This document shows positions 27,700 through 36,688 of a stretch of DNA of 64,000 nucleotides, piece by piece. Both the position numbers and the translations under genes were made by a program. The number at the start of each line of letters is the position of its first letter. Within the stretch, counting starts at the first letter, position 1. The DNA comes from Hyphomicrobiales bacterium (GTDB taxonomy: Bacteria; Pseudomonadota; Alphaproteobacteria; Rhizobiales; CAJQND01), in the NCBI GenBank assembly GCA_028285595.1, contig JANQOW010000153.1, positions 1-64,000 on the forward strand. The letters are read 5' to 3'. Under the pieces are notes generated by a model that worked only from the letters and a program-made list of their open reading frames with translations, was not told the DNA's origin and made no database searches.

Positions 27700-27800
27700 C
27701 TAAAATCCCGGAATTCCGCGAGATTCTGCGTTAAACGTTTCGCAACAGATCCCGTAATATTTTAATGAGATGGCGGATTGGATCGCGTACCTGATCCAAA

Positions 27801-27838
27801 TTGCATGATGCTGTTCTGCTGTCCCGGCCAATCCGGAA
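27801..27838 (+). promoter_or_regulatory. Conserved block upstream of flagellin 2
   Basis: The same 38-base block as at 4908-4945, with three differences. It starts TTGCATGATGCTGTTCTGCT and keeps a CCGG-CCAAT-CCGG inverted repeat. A further inverted repeat, TTGGATC / GATCCAA, lies just upstream at 27778-27799 and is not shared with flagellin 1. Function as promoter or leader is inferred from conservation in otherwise unlike flanks. Confidence 0.55.
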
Positions 27839-27877
27839 TGTCTCGGTAAGTAAACTTTGGTCGAGGAGTATTCGCCA

Positions 27878-28801
27878 ATGAACAGTATCAATACGAATAT
27901 TGCAGCGATGACTGCGCTGCAGTCGCTGAACCAAACCAACAAGCAACTGCTGGAAACACAGAGCCGTATTTCCACCGGCCTTGCTGTTGCCACTGCTGCC
28001 GACAACGCAGCTTATTTCTCCATCGCTACAACGATGAAATCTGACAACGCAGCACTGGGAACAGTGCAGGACGCCCTGGGTTTGGGTGCCGCAACCGTTG
28101 ATGTGGCCTATACGGCGCTCGACAGCACGATCAAAGTGGTGGACGAGATCAAGACGAAACTGGTTGCCGCTCGCGAGCCGGGCGTGGACCGTGTTGCAAT
28201 CCAGGCTGAGATCTCTGAGTTGCAAAACCAGCTCTCCAGCATTGCAAGCAGTGCTTCGTTTAACGGTGAGAACTTCCTCTCCGTTAACTCCGGCGCTGCC
28301 GACTACAATGCCTCGAAAACGGTCGTAGCCTCATTTACGCGCTCCGGTGCCAACGTCTCCATCGGTACCATCAGCATCGACATCACGGCCACCACGCTGT
28401 TTGATGCCGCTACTGCGGGTTCAGGCATCCTGGACACCACGTACACCACAACCAGCAGCGCGACCTTCACTGTTGCAACTCTGGACATTTCCACGCTGAC
28501 AGACGCAGCGGCGGATCTGACGGATCTTGAAGACATGATCCAGTCGGTAGATACCGCATTTGGTCTGATCACCACCGGGGCGAGTAATCTGGGTGCTGCA
28601 AGTAAACGCATCGAGCTTCAATCTGAGTTCATTGGCAACTTGATGGACGCCATCGACCGGGGCGTGAGCCAGCTGGTGGATGCGGACATGAATGAAGAAT
28701 CGACCAAACTACAGGCGCTGCAGGTTCAACAGCAGCTGGGTATTCAGGCCCTGAGTATTGCAAACTCTGGTAGCCAGAACATCCTGTCCCTGTTCAGATA
28801 A
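27878..28801 (+). CDS. Flagellin, copy 2
   Basis: A second 307-residue filament protein, closely similar to the flagellin at 4988-5911 along its whole length, including the short central region. Differences are mostly conservative (such as VATAAD for VSTAAD). The ATG at 27878 follows a GAGGAG site; the track begins seven codons earlier. The gene has its own leader block and terminator, so it is probably a separate transcript although it follows fliP closely. Confidence 0.96.
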   Translation: MNSINTNIAAMTALQSLNQTNKQLLETQSRISTGLAVATAADNAAYFSIATTMKSDNAALGTVQDALGLGAATVDVAYTALDSTIKVVDEIKTKLVAAREPGVDRVAIQAEISELQNQLSSIASSASFNGENFLSVNSGAADYNASKTVVASFTRSGANVSIGTISIDITATTLFDAATAGSGILDTTYTTTSSATFTVATLDISTLTDAAADLTDLEDMIQSVDTAFGLITTGASNLGAASKRIELQSEFIGNLMDAIDRGVSQLVDADMNEESTKLQALQVQQQLGIQALSIANSGSQNILSLFR

Positions 28802-28818
28802 GACCCTGACACCTTCCC

Positions 28819-29466
28819 CTAAAGGGCGCGTCCGACACTTCTCGGACGCGCCTTTTTTAATGCGCGCTTCGCGGGTGTGGCGCAAAAGGCTCGAGACGTG
28901 TTTGTCCATTTTCCAAATCCAGCAGCGACGATGTTTGCCAGCACGCGGCAGACATATTTCTTCTGTGCCGGGTCATTGTTGGGCCCTGCATGATACCGTG
29001 CCACGGCGAGCGTCCAGCTCCCCTCCCGCTTTCTCAGCCGCTGTAAAAACTTCGCCGCGTATGCCACGTTCTTTTGCGGCTCGAACATTTCCTCAATGGA
29101 GCCAAAGGCGGTCTTGTGCCAGTAATGGTTGATCTGCATGCAGCCAACGTCGATCAGTTTTGCTCCCGAAGCTTTGGCGCGCGTAAATGTGCGCAGTGCG
29201 TCTGACTTGCTCGCCGCGAACACGCTTCGACCTTCAATGTTCAGCGCAAAAGGATGCAAGCTCCCCTTCTTGCCGGTTTCGGTGAGGCCGACGGCATAGA
29301 GAATTCCAACCGGAACCTCGTACTTCTCAGAACTCTTCAGGATATGGCGTTCACACAGACCGGCATGTTTGTTGGCCTGCACAGTGGCAGGGTTAAATGT
29401 AAATGTCGCCAGCAGCGCGGCGATCACCGCCCGTGTTGGCACCCTCAACGTCTTGCGGCTGAACAT
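28819..29466 (-). CDS. Lytic transglycosylase of the flagellar cluster (SLT domain)
   Basis: A peptidoglycan-cleaving enzyme that probably opens the wall for rod passage, since the flgJ-type gene here lacks its own muramidase domain. The 215-residue protein has a signal peptide (AVIAALLATFTFNPATVQA) and the SLT fold: catalytic Glu63 in AVGLTETG, the GCMQIN motif, and ARYHAGPNN. The start at 29466 follows GGGGAG and lies within the end of fliK, overlapping it by 74 bases. An in-frame start further upstream in the track is unlikely, as it would lengthen that overlap. Confidence 0.88.
   Translation of the reverse strand: MFSRKTLRVPTRAVIAALLATFTFNPATVQANKHAGLCERHILKSSEKYEVPVGILYAVGLTETGKKGSLHPFALNIEGRSVFAASKSDALRTFTRAKASGAKLIDVGCMQINHYWHKTAFGSIEEMFEPQKNVAYAAKFLQRLRKREGSWTLAVARYHAGPNNDPAQKKYVCRVLANIVAAGFGKWTNTSRAFCATPAKRALKKARPRSVGRAL
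28825..28858 (+). terminator. Rho-independent terminator of flagellin 2
   Basis: A perfect 11-bp stem (GGCGCGTCCGA / TCGGACGCGCC) with a 6-base loop and TTTTTT follows the flagellin stop by 23 bases. On the opposite strand the stem encodes the last residues of the lytic transglycosylase (ARPRSVGRA), so the terminator sits inside the end of a convergent gene. Confidence 0.93.
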
Positions 29467-30811
29467 TTTGATACTCCCCACCTGTTCGGCGTTCATCATA
29501 GATGTCATCCAAGTTTCGCAACCAATCGCTTCCCTCGCCGGCTTCGCCAAGCTCCTGCTCTGCAACATCGTCTTGGCCGTCAGCCTGTTCTTGTTCCGCA
29601 ACCGGATCCACAATGCGCACAACAGTTGGATCCTGACCGGAGCCAAGAGAGCCCAGTATGCGTTGCAGGGCTAGCCGGTCCTCTTTCAGCAGCAGCGCGG
29701 TTTCGGCCAAGGAAGGCTCAAGTCTTATCTCCAATCCTTCCGCCGTTTGCTTGAGCTGTGCGTTGATGCGCCCAAGCGTGTCCGGTTGCAGTTGGAGGTC
29801 GATCACTTTCACCGTGGTGGGCTGTGCTGCGCGGTCGGACGGCGCCGGTGCCATTTCAACCACGCGCGAACTCGTAACTCTGACATCCTGCACCCGCGGA
29901 AGTTCATCCGATCCACCAGTTGATTGCTGTGAGGTTCCACTCAGAGCTGTCTGATTGAGGGTCGCAAGATCAACCTGCGGACCCTGTGCACTCAAAGGGT
30001 CAACCTGGACAGGCGCAGCCTGCGCTTGAGGCCGCGTCAAGCGCGCATCCGCCTCTATCTGTTGGGGCATGGCGGCGTGTGCCATCTGTGGTGGAGTCTG
30101 ACCTGAAGGCGCTTCAGACCTTCGCCGATCCAAAGGACCTGGTTCAGCGCGCACGGCAGAAAGGTCCGCTCTCGCGATGACCGCCTGTTCAATCTTGACC
30201 TGCGTTGGCTGAGCCGATCCATCTCCCAAAAGCCCAATCTTGGGTTCCGTTTTGGCATCCGCCGACAGGTGTCCACGCCCGTCCGCCGGCAACACTGCGC
30301 CAGGGTTAAGTTGTGCGGCCGGCTGACCAGCATTCGACTGCACCTTGGACGCCAGGGCAGCTATGGCCGGTGACATGGCCTGAGGACCGGACAACCTCCC
30401 ATGTAAAGTTGCGGCGAGCTGGCCCGCTGGAACTACGGCTGGGTTCAGACCATCAAGACGGCCATCGCTCGCCACCGAACTCTCCATCATACGCGGCGCG
30501 CCCTCCAGTCCGCCCGTTTTCTCCAGGTCGATGTTCAAGGACGCTGAGTCCAGCAGTGCAGAATTTTCAACACTGCCGGCTTCCAGCAACTCTGGGCCAC
30601 TTTTGACTTGGGCGTGATTAGGTACGGCCTCCGCGGATGTATCTTGAGGGGAACCATGCAGCTTACCCATCAACGATGAGAAGCTAGTCGCTGCTTCACC
30701 CTCCCCGCGCGGGCCCGAAGACAGTTCTGAGCCGGGCCGACCGGTCGCGGCCTTTTGCGCTTGCAGTGGATTAATCGGCACATCTACAGGGTTACGCGGC
30801 AAAGCGGTCAT
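29393..30811 (-). CDS. fliK: Flagellar hook-length control protein FliK (MotD-type)
   Basis: FliK measures the hook and switches export to filament proteins. The 472-residue protein is rich in Ala, Pro, Gln and Ser over its first 300 residues, as is usual for FliK, and has the conserved C-terminal core with VIDLQLQPDTLGRINAQLKQ and LEIRLEPSLAETALLL. In rhizobia this gene was once called motD. It overlaps motC by four bases upstream and the transglycosylase by 74 bases downstream. Confidence 0.88.
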   Translation of the reverse strand: MTALPRNPVDVPINPLQAQKAATGRPGSELSSGPRGEGEAATSFSSLMGKLHGSPQDTSAEAVPNHAQVKSGPELLEAGSVENSALLDSASLNIDLEKTGGLEGAPRMMESSVASDGRLDGLNPAVVPAGQLAATLHGRLSGPQAMSPAIAALASKVQSNAGQPAAQLNPGAVLPADGRGHLSADAKTEPKIGLLGDGSAQPTQVKIEQAVIARADLSAVRAEPGPLDRRRSEAPSGQTPPQMAHAAMPQQIEADARLTRPQAQAAPVQVDPLSAQGPQVDLATLNQTALSGTSQQSTGGSDELPRVQDVRVTSSRVVEMAPAPSDRAAQPTTVKVIDLQLQPDTLGRINAQLKQTAEGLEIRLEPSLAETALLLKEDRLALQRILGSLGSGQDPTVVRIVDPVAEQEQADGQDDVAEQELGEAGEGSDWLRNLDDIYDERRTGGEYQNVQPQDVEGANTGGDRRAAGDIYI

Positions 30812-31980
30812 TGCTCCAAACTCTCCAAAATACCATTTACCTCAGCCATCAAAGGCTCAATCCGTTTCAGGAGATCGTCCGAAGACGGTTCTCCATCTTT
30901 GGCTGTCATATCAACTGCCTCTTCCTTCGTTTGCGCAGCAGGCGGCCATTGCGCGATGGCGTTGCCCACCTTGGACGCTTCTTTCATGATCTGCTTGTCT
31001 TCGTCGGAGAGGACTTTTGCATCGATATCCTTCAGTGCACTCAGCCCGTTTTCGGGCGTATCGCTCACCAGGTCGGCTGCGGCCATATAAAGATTTGCCC
31101 GCATCACCGTTTGTGTGTCCGTCGTATCGACTTTGGCGGCGTTCGAGGAGATGAATCGGGCAAATGCCATCCTTCCATTAATGACCGCCTTCTTCGCGAA
31201 CATGAGATAGATCTTCTTTTGACGGCTGTCCGGCGTCAGCTTGACCACATCAGAGAGTTTCTGCTGATACTTTTGGAGCGCGTCATCATCGAATTTCACA
31301 AGCGTCGCTGCCAGGTTTTCATCGAACACAGGTCCGAAGACCGACTGTCCGAACTGCCGGTAATAAATGCTCGATGTGGTCACCAATTGGGGAAGATCTT
31401 TTTCGGTCTTGAACAACACCAACGACCTCCTCAAGGCCGCCTCATCTATCAAAGTTCCCGGTACCAACAACCTTGAGACAGCGAACAGCTTAGAAGCAGC
31501 CTTGGGATCGTCTCTTGCCACAAGCATGGCTTTAACCAGGGCGAGTGATCCACCCAAATGCCCGGGATACTTCAATGGCTCGAACGGTGCCAGCACCGTT
31601 GCGGCTTCCGGGTAGTCGCGCGATGCGAACGCAACCGCTCCTTTGAGTATGTCTTTATACGCCGCCGCCAGCGCCCGGTTGTTGAGCAACCATTTACCCA
31701 CTTGCGGATCTCCACCCGCCAACGCGAAAATGGCCGCCGCTTCACTGTTTTTTGGATCAGCCCAGACGTGATCGGGGAACTTGATAAACTTAGTGCCAAT
31801 GTGATCAAGAAGCTTCCGCTGAACGTCGTAAGCAACTTGTGAGCCGCCGGCGATTTGATCCTGTGCATGTTGTAAGGTGCGGATTAACTTGTAAGGCTCA
31901 GGTTCAGCGCCTTGCGCAAGTGCCGCTGGGCCCTGTGCAAAGAACAGAGCCACGAAAATCACTCGCCGCACCACCCTCAT
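30808..31980 (-). CDS. motC: Periplasmic motility protein MotC
   Basis: MotC is a periplasmic partner of MotB known from rhizobia. The 390-residue protein has a signal peptide (VIFVALFFAQGPAALAQ) and helical repeats. Features matching the rhizobial MotC family include KFIKFPDHVWADPKN and GGDPQVGKWLLNN near the start, and YPGHLGGSLALVKAMLVARD. It lies between motB and fliK and overlaps each by four bases. MotE, its likely chaperone, is encoded at 25191. Confidence 0.92.
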   Translation of the reverse strand: MRVVRRVIFVALFFAQGPAALAQGAEPEPYKLIRTLQHAQDQIAGGSQVAYDVQRKLLDHIGTKFIKFPDHVWADPKNSEAAAIFALAGGDPQVGKWLLNNRALAAAYKDILKGAVAFASRDYPEAATVLAPFEPLKYPGHLGGSLALVKAMLVARDDPKAASKLFAVSRLLVPGTLIDEAALRRSLVLFKTEKDLPQLVTTSSIYYRQFGQSVFGPVFDENLAATLVKFDDDALQKYQQKLSDVVKLTPDSRQKKIYLMFAKKAVINGRMAFARFISSNAAKVDTTDTQTVMRANLYMAAADLVSDTPENGLSALKDIDAKVLSDEDKQIMKEASKVGNAIAQWPPAAQTKEEAVDMTAKDGEPSSDDLLKRIEPLMAEVNGILESLEQ

Positions 31981-33263
31981 ATCTTGTCGTCCAGGATGAG
32001 CACTTCAATGCGTCTGTTCTCTGCGGAGAACGGCTTGCTTTTGTTTTTTAGGCTTTGAGCAGCGTGTCCTTCCACGCGTACGATACGGTCACCCTCAAGG
32101 CCACCGCGAATCAACATATGGCGCGCCATGTGAGCACGCGCTGTAGAGAGGCGCCAGTTATCGTACTGATCTGAGCGGAATGGACGAGCATCGGTATGTC
32201 CGCGTATCACGATCCGGCCATTCTGCTTCTCCAGGATCGGCGAGATCCGATCGATCAACCTGATCAAAGCGGCCGTGGGTCTCGCAGAGGAGCTGGCAAA
32301 CATCTCAAAGCCGACACCCTCGGTGAGACTCACCATCAAGCCACCATCGGCGGCTTCCACGGTAAGGCCGGCCAGCGGGCCCTGTTTGGATTTACCCACT
32401 GCGGAAGCCAGTTGCTTTTTCAGAGCCTTAAGGCGCTCGAGCTGTTTGGTCTTGGCGATTTCTGGCTTAGACTCTGCTTCCTTCTTATCCGCAGTCTTGG
32501 CACCATCATCGGCTTTGGTTTTCTTCTCGCCTTTGTCCTTGTCAGTCGGCTCTTTATCCTTTTCGGCCAACTTCAATTCCGACTTTGCTTCAGTGTCTTC
32601 AGGAACCTTCGGCTTCTTAACGACCATCTCGCCAAAGAAGGTTTCAATCTTTTGATCCACCTTGCGCTCGGGCTTCTTTTCGGGAGAGTCTGCTTGTGCT
32701 ACCTCGCTTTCCGTACCCTTGCTCCGATACTCCGGATCAAATGGATCGCGAAACGTGTCGGCATCTTTAGATCCCGACTTATCGCGCGTCATGAGAAATG
32801 CTTCGTCTTCGGATGGACCATCGCCCACCTCACCCGCAATCGCCTTCAGCGTTTGATATGGATCCTTGAACAGAGCATCGTCAGACTTGCCAATCGTGTC
32901 AGCCGCCTTCGCCCCGCTCTTTGAGGCCTTCGTGTTCTTGTCATCGCTGGGCCCACTTCCCTGCGCTTCCGATACCTCCGGTTCGACCTCAATTGAAGTG
33001 GTTGCGTCCATGTTCTTCACGCCTTTAGGCGCCAAGACAGCATCGGTCAGTTTCACCGGGTTGAAGTAACTTGCGACTTGCGCCTTGGTCTCTTCGTTGG
33101 CCGCATTGATCAGCCACATGACGAGGAAAAACGCCATCAAGGCTGTCATAAAGTCGGCGAAAGCAATCTTCCATACACCGCCGTGATGATCGTCATGTTC
33201 ATCCTCGACGCGCTTCAAAATGATGATCGGTCGGACAGCTTCGTCTTGTGAGGTATCACTCAT
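31977..33263 (-). CDS. motB: Flagellar stator protein MotB
   Basis: MotB anchors the stator to peptidoglycan and, with MotA, conducts protons. It has one membrane segment with the proton-binding aspartate, Asp37 in FADFMTALMAFFLVMW, and a C-terminal OmpA-type domain (RIVIRGHTDARPFRSDQYDN, LSTARAHMARHMLIRGGL). Between them is an unusually long linker, about 200 residues, rich in Lys, Glu and Asp. At 428 residues it is longer than enteric MotB because of that linker, which is common in rhizobia. Confidence 0.96.
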   Translation of the reverse strand: MSDTSQDEAVRPIIILKRVEDEHDDHHGGVWKIAFADFMTALMAFFLVMWLINAANEETKAQVASYFNPVKLTDAVLAPKGVKNMDATTSIEVEPEVSEAQGSGPSDDKNTKASKSGAKAADTIGKSDDALFKDPYQTLKAIAGEVGDGPSEDEAFLMTRDKSGSKDADTFRDPFDPEYRSKGTESEVAQADSPEKKPERKVDQKIETFFGEMVVKKPKVPEDTEAKSELKLAEKDKEPTDKDKGEKKTKADDGAKTADKKEAESKPEIAKTKQLERLKALKKQLASAVGKSKQGPLAGLTVEAADGGLMVSLTEGVGFEMFASSSARPTAALIRLIDRISPILEKQNGRIVIRGHTDARPFRSDQYDNWRLSTARAHMARHMLIRGGLEGDRIVRVEGHAAQSLKNKSKPFSAENRRIEVLILDDKI

Positions 33264-33880
33264 GAGATTTCGCCCTCAACAGAACTAAGCCACTCGTCGA
33301 GGCAGGTTTCGATTCGCGCGGCCCCTGTTGTGATCACGATCTCTGGCCCCTCGGTTTGATCCATAGTCCATGCTGGGCCCGGCAGGTTTGCCAGATGCGG
33401 TTTCAAGAGTGCCAGCAAATGTTCCGGTCCCTTGACGGTTAATTCGCAATTGTCATTCAACAGTGCCTCGATCACCGCAGCCAGGTCTTCAATACAATGT
33501 TGAGTGCTCAAAGACCGTAATACCGGGCGGCACCATGCCACCAAACGATCAGAAAGATCTTTGTTGTGCTGTGTCACTTGGTTCTGCAGAGCTTCAGCGA
33601 GCTGTCCTACTTTTTGCTCGTACGTCGCGCGCAACTCGTCCAGCCCCGCTTGAAGTTCCTCGTCTTTCGCTTTTACCAGCGCCTCAATCTCAGCTTGAGC
33701 CTCGGCCCGCGCCATATCGCCGGCCGTTTGCAACTGTTGCTGCAACTCGGCGATTTGGAGTCTGGCTGCTTCAAGTTCGCCTTCGATCGGATCTGCTTCC
33801 GGAACAACGAAACTGTCATTTAGATCGCTCGGCGTGCCGAAATTCAGGAGATGGTCAGCGACTGACGTTGCAAGGCTCAT
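33260..33880 (-). CDS. fliH: FliH-like export regulator
   Basis: A 206-residue protein with a long central coiled coil (LEAARLQIAELQQQLQTAGD onwards) and a C-terminal alpha/beta part, the plan of FliH, which binds the export ATPase FliI. It lies between fliF and motB. The ATG at 33880 overlaps the fliF stop (ATGA), whereas the track start lies seven codons inside fliF. Sequence match to FliH is weak by eye, so the assignment rests on layout and context. Confidence 0.75.
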   Translation of the reverse strand: MSLATSVADHLLNFGTPSDLNDSFVVPEADPIEGELEAARLQIAELQQQLQTAGDMARAEAQAEIEALVKAKDEELQAGLDELRATYEQKVGQLAEALQNQVTQHNKDLSDRLVAWCRPVLRSLSTQHCIEDLAAVIEALLNDNCELTVKGPEHLLALLKPHLANLPGPAWTMDQTEGPEIVITTGAARIETCLDEWLSSVEGEIS

Positions 33881-35544
33881 GTTGCCGGGACCTGCGACCA
33901 CCGTTTAAGGACCGTGAGCGCTTGTTGTTCGTCTTGGTCCAAAAGCTCCTTTAAGCGCGCCTGAGGGCTGAGTTCATCGTCAAACACTTGATCTGGCATG
34001 CCGCCCGGCATACCGCCCATCATATCGCCTGGCATTTCACCTGGCGCATCTGCCCCAATCATTGGCGCGAAGCTCATTTCGTCCGGGTTGTCGAGCGCCG
34101 CTACATCATCTCCTGATGGCAACTGCGCAGCGGCGCCGCTGCTTCCGTCCGCCACAAGCTTCAGCGCCGGACGTACACCGAGCATGATCACAAGCAGCGT
34201 TACCACGATGATCGTGAGGGCGCTGATGGCCGTGCCACCGTGCTTTGCCAACTGAGATACGAAGCCAGGACCCGCGAGAGGCTCCAGGCTCATGTTGGCC
34301 TCCATGAAGTCCACAGATGAGATTTTGAATGTGTCGCCACGTGTTTGGTCGTAACCGACGGCAGATGACACAAGCTCTTGGATCTCCGTCATCAAGGTAT
34401 CTTGATCCTTGGGACCGTTCTGACCCTTGAGCAACTCTGCCACGCGCCCTGAATTCACCACCACGGCGATCGAGAGCTTCTCAATCAGATAACCATTGGT
34501 CAGCGTTGACGTCTCTTTTGAGTTGATCTCGTAGTTGGTGGTCTCTTCGCGGCGTTCTTTATTTTCCTGCGAGTTCTCCCCAGGTGAATTTGCGCTCTCT
34601 TCAAGGGGAACATCTTGTTGAACCGAGGTGTCTGAAGAGCTGCGTTTGTTCTGCGCGGAGTCAACTTGCTTCACCACCTTGGTGGAGCGCTCAACCCGCG
34701 CTTCAGGATCAAACACAATCTCCTTGATCTTGCGCTGATCGGTGTTGAGTCTCACAGCCACGCTGGCTTTGAAATTATCAAATCCCAAAAATGGAGCGAG
34801 TGTCTTCTTCAGGTTTTCGTGCAACCTTGCCGATACATCCTGTTCCAGCGAAATCATGTTTCGAGGTGCTGCGGTCGCCGCATCATCACCTGACGCCAAC
34901 AACGTTCCGTCCGTGCTCATGACGGAGACACGTTCAATGGAAAGTCCTGGAATGGCGCCAGCGACCAAGTGCCGGATGGCAGGCGCAGATTTGACCTTTG
35001 TTCCTGCACCCGCTCTGATCACCACTGACGCAGATGGCGCTTGACGATTGGAGCGGAATGAGCCGGGATCTGGCAACACAAGATGCACGCGGGCCGCTTT
35101 GATACCGTTCAGCGACTGGATCGTTCTGGCGATCTCCCCTTCCAAGGCACGGATGCGTGTCACTTCTTGCATGAATGAAGTGAGGCCGAGGGAGCCCATC
35201 TTGTCGAACAGTTCATAGCCTGCGTTGTCGCTGCGCGGCAGCCCCTTTTCGGCGAGCAGCATGCGCGCACGCGCCGTGCGGCCAATAGGTACTTTGATTG
35301 TTTTGCCGTCGGTGCTGATGTCGAACGAGATGCCGGCTTCATTGAGCACTGCACCGATGCGCGTCACATCCTCAGCATCAAGACCACTGTAAAGTGTCTC
35401 ATGGTTAGGTCTGTTGATATAGTAGCCGCTGAAGGTGATGGTGGAGAACAACAGCACCCCGACAACACCCAGGATAGAAAGACGACGCGGCCCAAGAGCC
35501 TGCAGTCCGGTTATGAGCTTTTGAAGCTGTTCTGAAAATGACAT
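33877..35544 (-). CDS. fliF: Flagellar MS-ring protein FliF
   Basis: FliF forms the MS ring on which the flagellum assembles. The 555-residue protein has a membrane segment near residues 20-40, the conserved YSGLDAEDVTRI and RVHLVLPDPGSF regions of its ring-building domains, an acidic disordered loop, a second membrane segment (LTIIVVTLLVIMLGV), and a C-terminal FliG-binding tail. The ATG at 35544 follows AGGTGAG; a GTG one codon upstream is possible. It heads the fliF-fliH-motB-motC-fliK operon. Confidence 0.96.
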   Translation of the reverse strand: MSFSEQLQKLITGLQALGPRRLSILGVVGVLLFSTITFSGYYINRPNHETLYSGLDAEDVTRIGAVLNEAGISFDISTDGKTIKVPIGRTARARMLLAEKGLPRSDNAGYELFDKMGSLGLTSFMQEVTRIRALEGEIARTIQSLNGIKAARVHLVLPDPGSFRSNRQAPSASVVIRAGAGTKVKSAPAIRHLVAGAIPGLSIERVSVMSTDGTLLASGDDAATAAPRNMISLEQDVSARLHENLKKTLAPFLGFDNFKASVAVRLNTDQRKIKEIVFDPEARVERSTKVVKQVDSAQNKRSSSDTSVQQDVPLEESANSPGENSQENKERREETTNYEINSKETSTLTNGYLIEKLSIAVVVNSGRVAELLKGQNGPKDQDTLMTEIQELVSSAVGYDQTRGDTFKISSVDFMEANMSLEPLAGPGFVSQLAKHGGTAISALTIIVVTLLVIMLGVRPALKLVADGSSGAAAQLPSGDDVAALDNPDEMSFAPMIGADAPGEMPGDMMGGMPGGMPDQVFDDELSPQARLKELLDQDEQQALTVLKRWSQVPAT

Positions 35545-35717
35545 CACTCACCTGGTGCGACACAAGCGAAAAGAACCTACGAAACCAATATCTTGCACCG
35601 AGCTTGCGCGAGCGTTGCCGCTCGAGAATCATCTGCATGAAATGTCGGTCGAAACAGGAGAGTGCGCACCACGCGCGCACCCGCGAGATGATGAAACCGG
35701 TCGACAATTAAGGGAGA

Positions 35718-36044
35718 CTAGTGGACGGCTGCTCTCGTTCTGGCGACCGGCAAGTCCTGTGTTGAGCGATAGATTTTGCCCAATTGGTCGATAAACTGCT
35801 TGAGTGTCTGCTCCAGCTCACCGACGGTTGTTTTGGTTTCCAGAGCCCAATCGATGTGATGGATGATCGCGTCCTCAATCACACAGATATAGTTGAGCTG
35901 CCATGGGTTCGGAGATCCTTCCAGGTCCACGCTCAGCACCTCAGCGGCGTAGTCAATTGCCGCTTTTGCAACTTCCTCACACACGCCTTCATCCGCCAAA
36001 TGCGCTGTGGGAAGAATGGAAACAGATCGGTTGGACAGGAACAA
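35718..36044 (-). CDS. Small protein of unknown function in the flagellar cluster
   Basis: I do not recognise this 108-residue protein. It is soluble, with no signal or membrane segment, and predicted mostly helical; a Trp-rich middle (NPWQLNYICVIEDAIIHHIDW) is the most distinctive part. The likely start is a TTG at 36044 with GAGGAT upstream. It is divergent from the next gene, with a near-consensus CtrA-type site in the shared gap, and read toward fliF, so it may be a small regulator or chaperone for motility. Confidence 0.6.
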   Translation of the reverse strand: MFLSNRSVSILPTAHLADEGVCEEVAKAAIDYAAEVLSVDLEGSPNPWQLNYICVIEDAIIHHIDWALETKTTVGELEQTLKQFIDQLGKIYRSTQDLPVARTRAAVH

Positions 36045-36088
36045 GACGCATCCTCAAGAGTGGTCCCCTCGGTGGTAGTCAGCTTTGG

Positions 36089-36103
36089 TTAACAATGTGT
36101 TTA
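36089..36103. promoter_or_regulatory. CtrA-like site in a divergent promoter
   Basis: TTAA-CAATGTG-TTTA differs by one base from TTAA-N7-TTAA. It lies in the 173-base gap between two divergent small genes of the flagellar cluster (starts 36044 and 36218). Confidence 0.4.
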
Positions 36104-36217
36104 CCACCAGAAACCGAGACGGTGTCAGCCCCAGACAAGATTACTGCTGCATGATCTCCAGGCATGCTTGATCGCGCGTAGTAAGCATCAAAGCCCGCGC
36201 TTAGGAACTTTGCCGCC

Positions 36218-36670
36218 ATGAACGTGGAACACCTGCTATATGCCGGCTTCAGCTGCCTTGCTGTGGTCACGGCCACTTGGTCCATAAACCTCTTCATGAG
36301 TGGACCAAAGTATCTGGAACCACTGCCGTTCAATGAGTACAGCACGATAGATGATCCTCTTTACCGGCCGGCCGACAAACTGCACATTGATCCGCAAAAT
36401 TTTGATGACGAGCTCATCACCGGCTCCATTTCCAAACGTGGAAACCCAACCAAGGCCAAGCGCTCTGACGTATCACGTGGCTACAACGTCGTGAGCGTTT
36501 ATGACCAGATGGCCGTCGTCAAAAACATGTCCGGCAAAATCTGGACACTGGTTCCAGGCTCAGAACTGCCGGAACTTGGTATTGTGCTAACGATCGAGGC
36601 CACCGAAGACCATTGGATCGTCACGGGCACTCACGGCGTGGTCGCCACAATGAGATCGCCGGAAAAGTAG
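36218..36670 (+). CDS. Single-pass membrane protein of unknown function in the flagellar cluster
   Basis: A 150-residue protein with one N-terminal membrane segment (LLYAGFSCLAVVTATWSINLFM), a polar linker, and a C-terminal domain with a strand-rich look (VVSVYDQMAVVKNMSGKIWT, then GIVLTIEATEDHWIVTGTHG). That domain resembles the periplasmic HR-type domain of PilP- and GspC-like proteins, though only loosely. The context suggests a periplasmic accessory of the flagellum. I do not assign a name. Confidence 0.6.
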   Translation: MNVEHLLYAGFSCLAVVTATWSINLFMSGPKYLEPLPFNEYSTIDDPLYRPADKLHIDPQNFDDELITGSISKRGNPTKAKRSDVSRGYNVVSVYDQMAVVKNMSGKIWTLVPGSELPELGIVLTIEATEDHWIVTGTHGVVATMRSPEK

Positions 36671-36688
36671 CTGGCACTTGCCTTCGGT

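Noticed and set aside
32196-32924. 242-residue plus-strand ORF opposite motB
   Set aside because: Shadow of the charged motB linker, whose biased codons keep other frames open.
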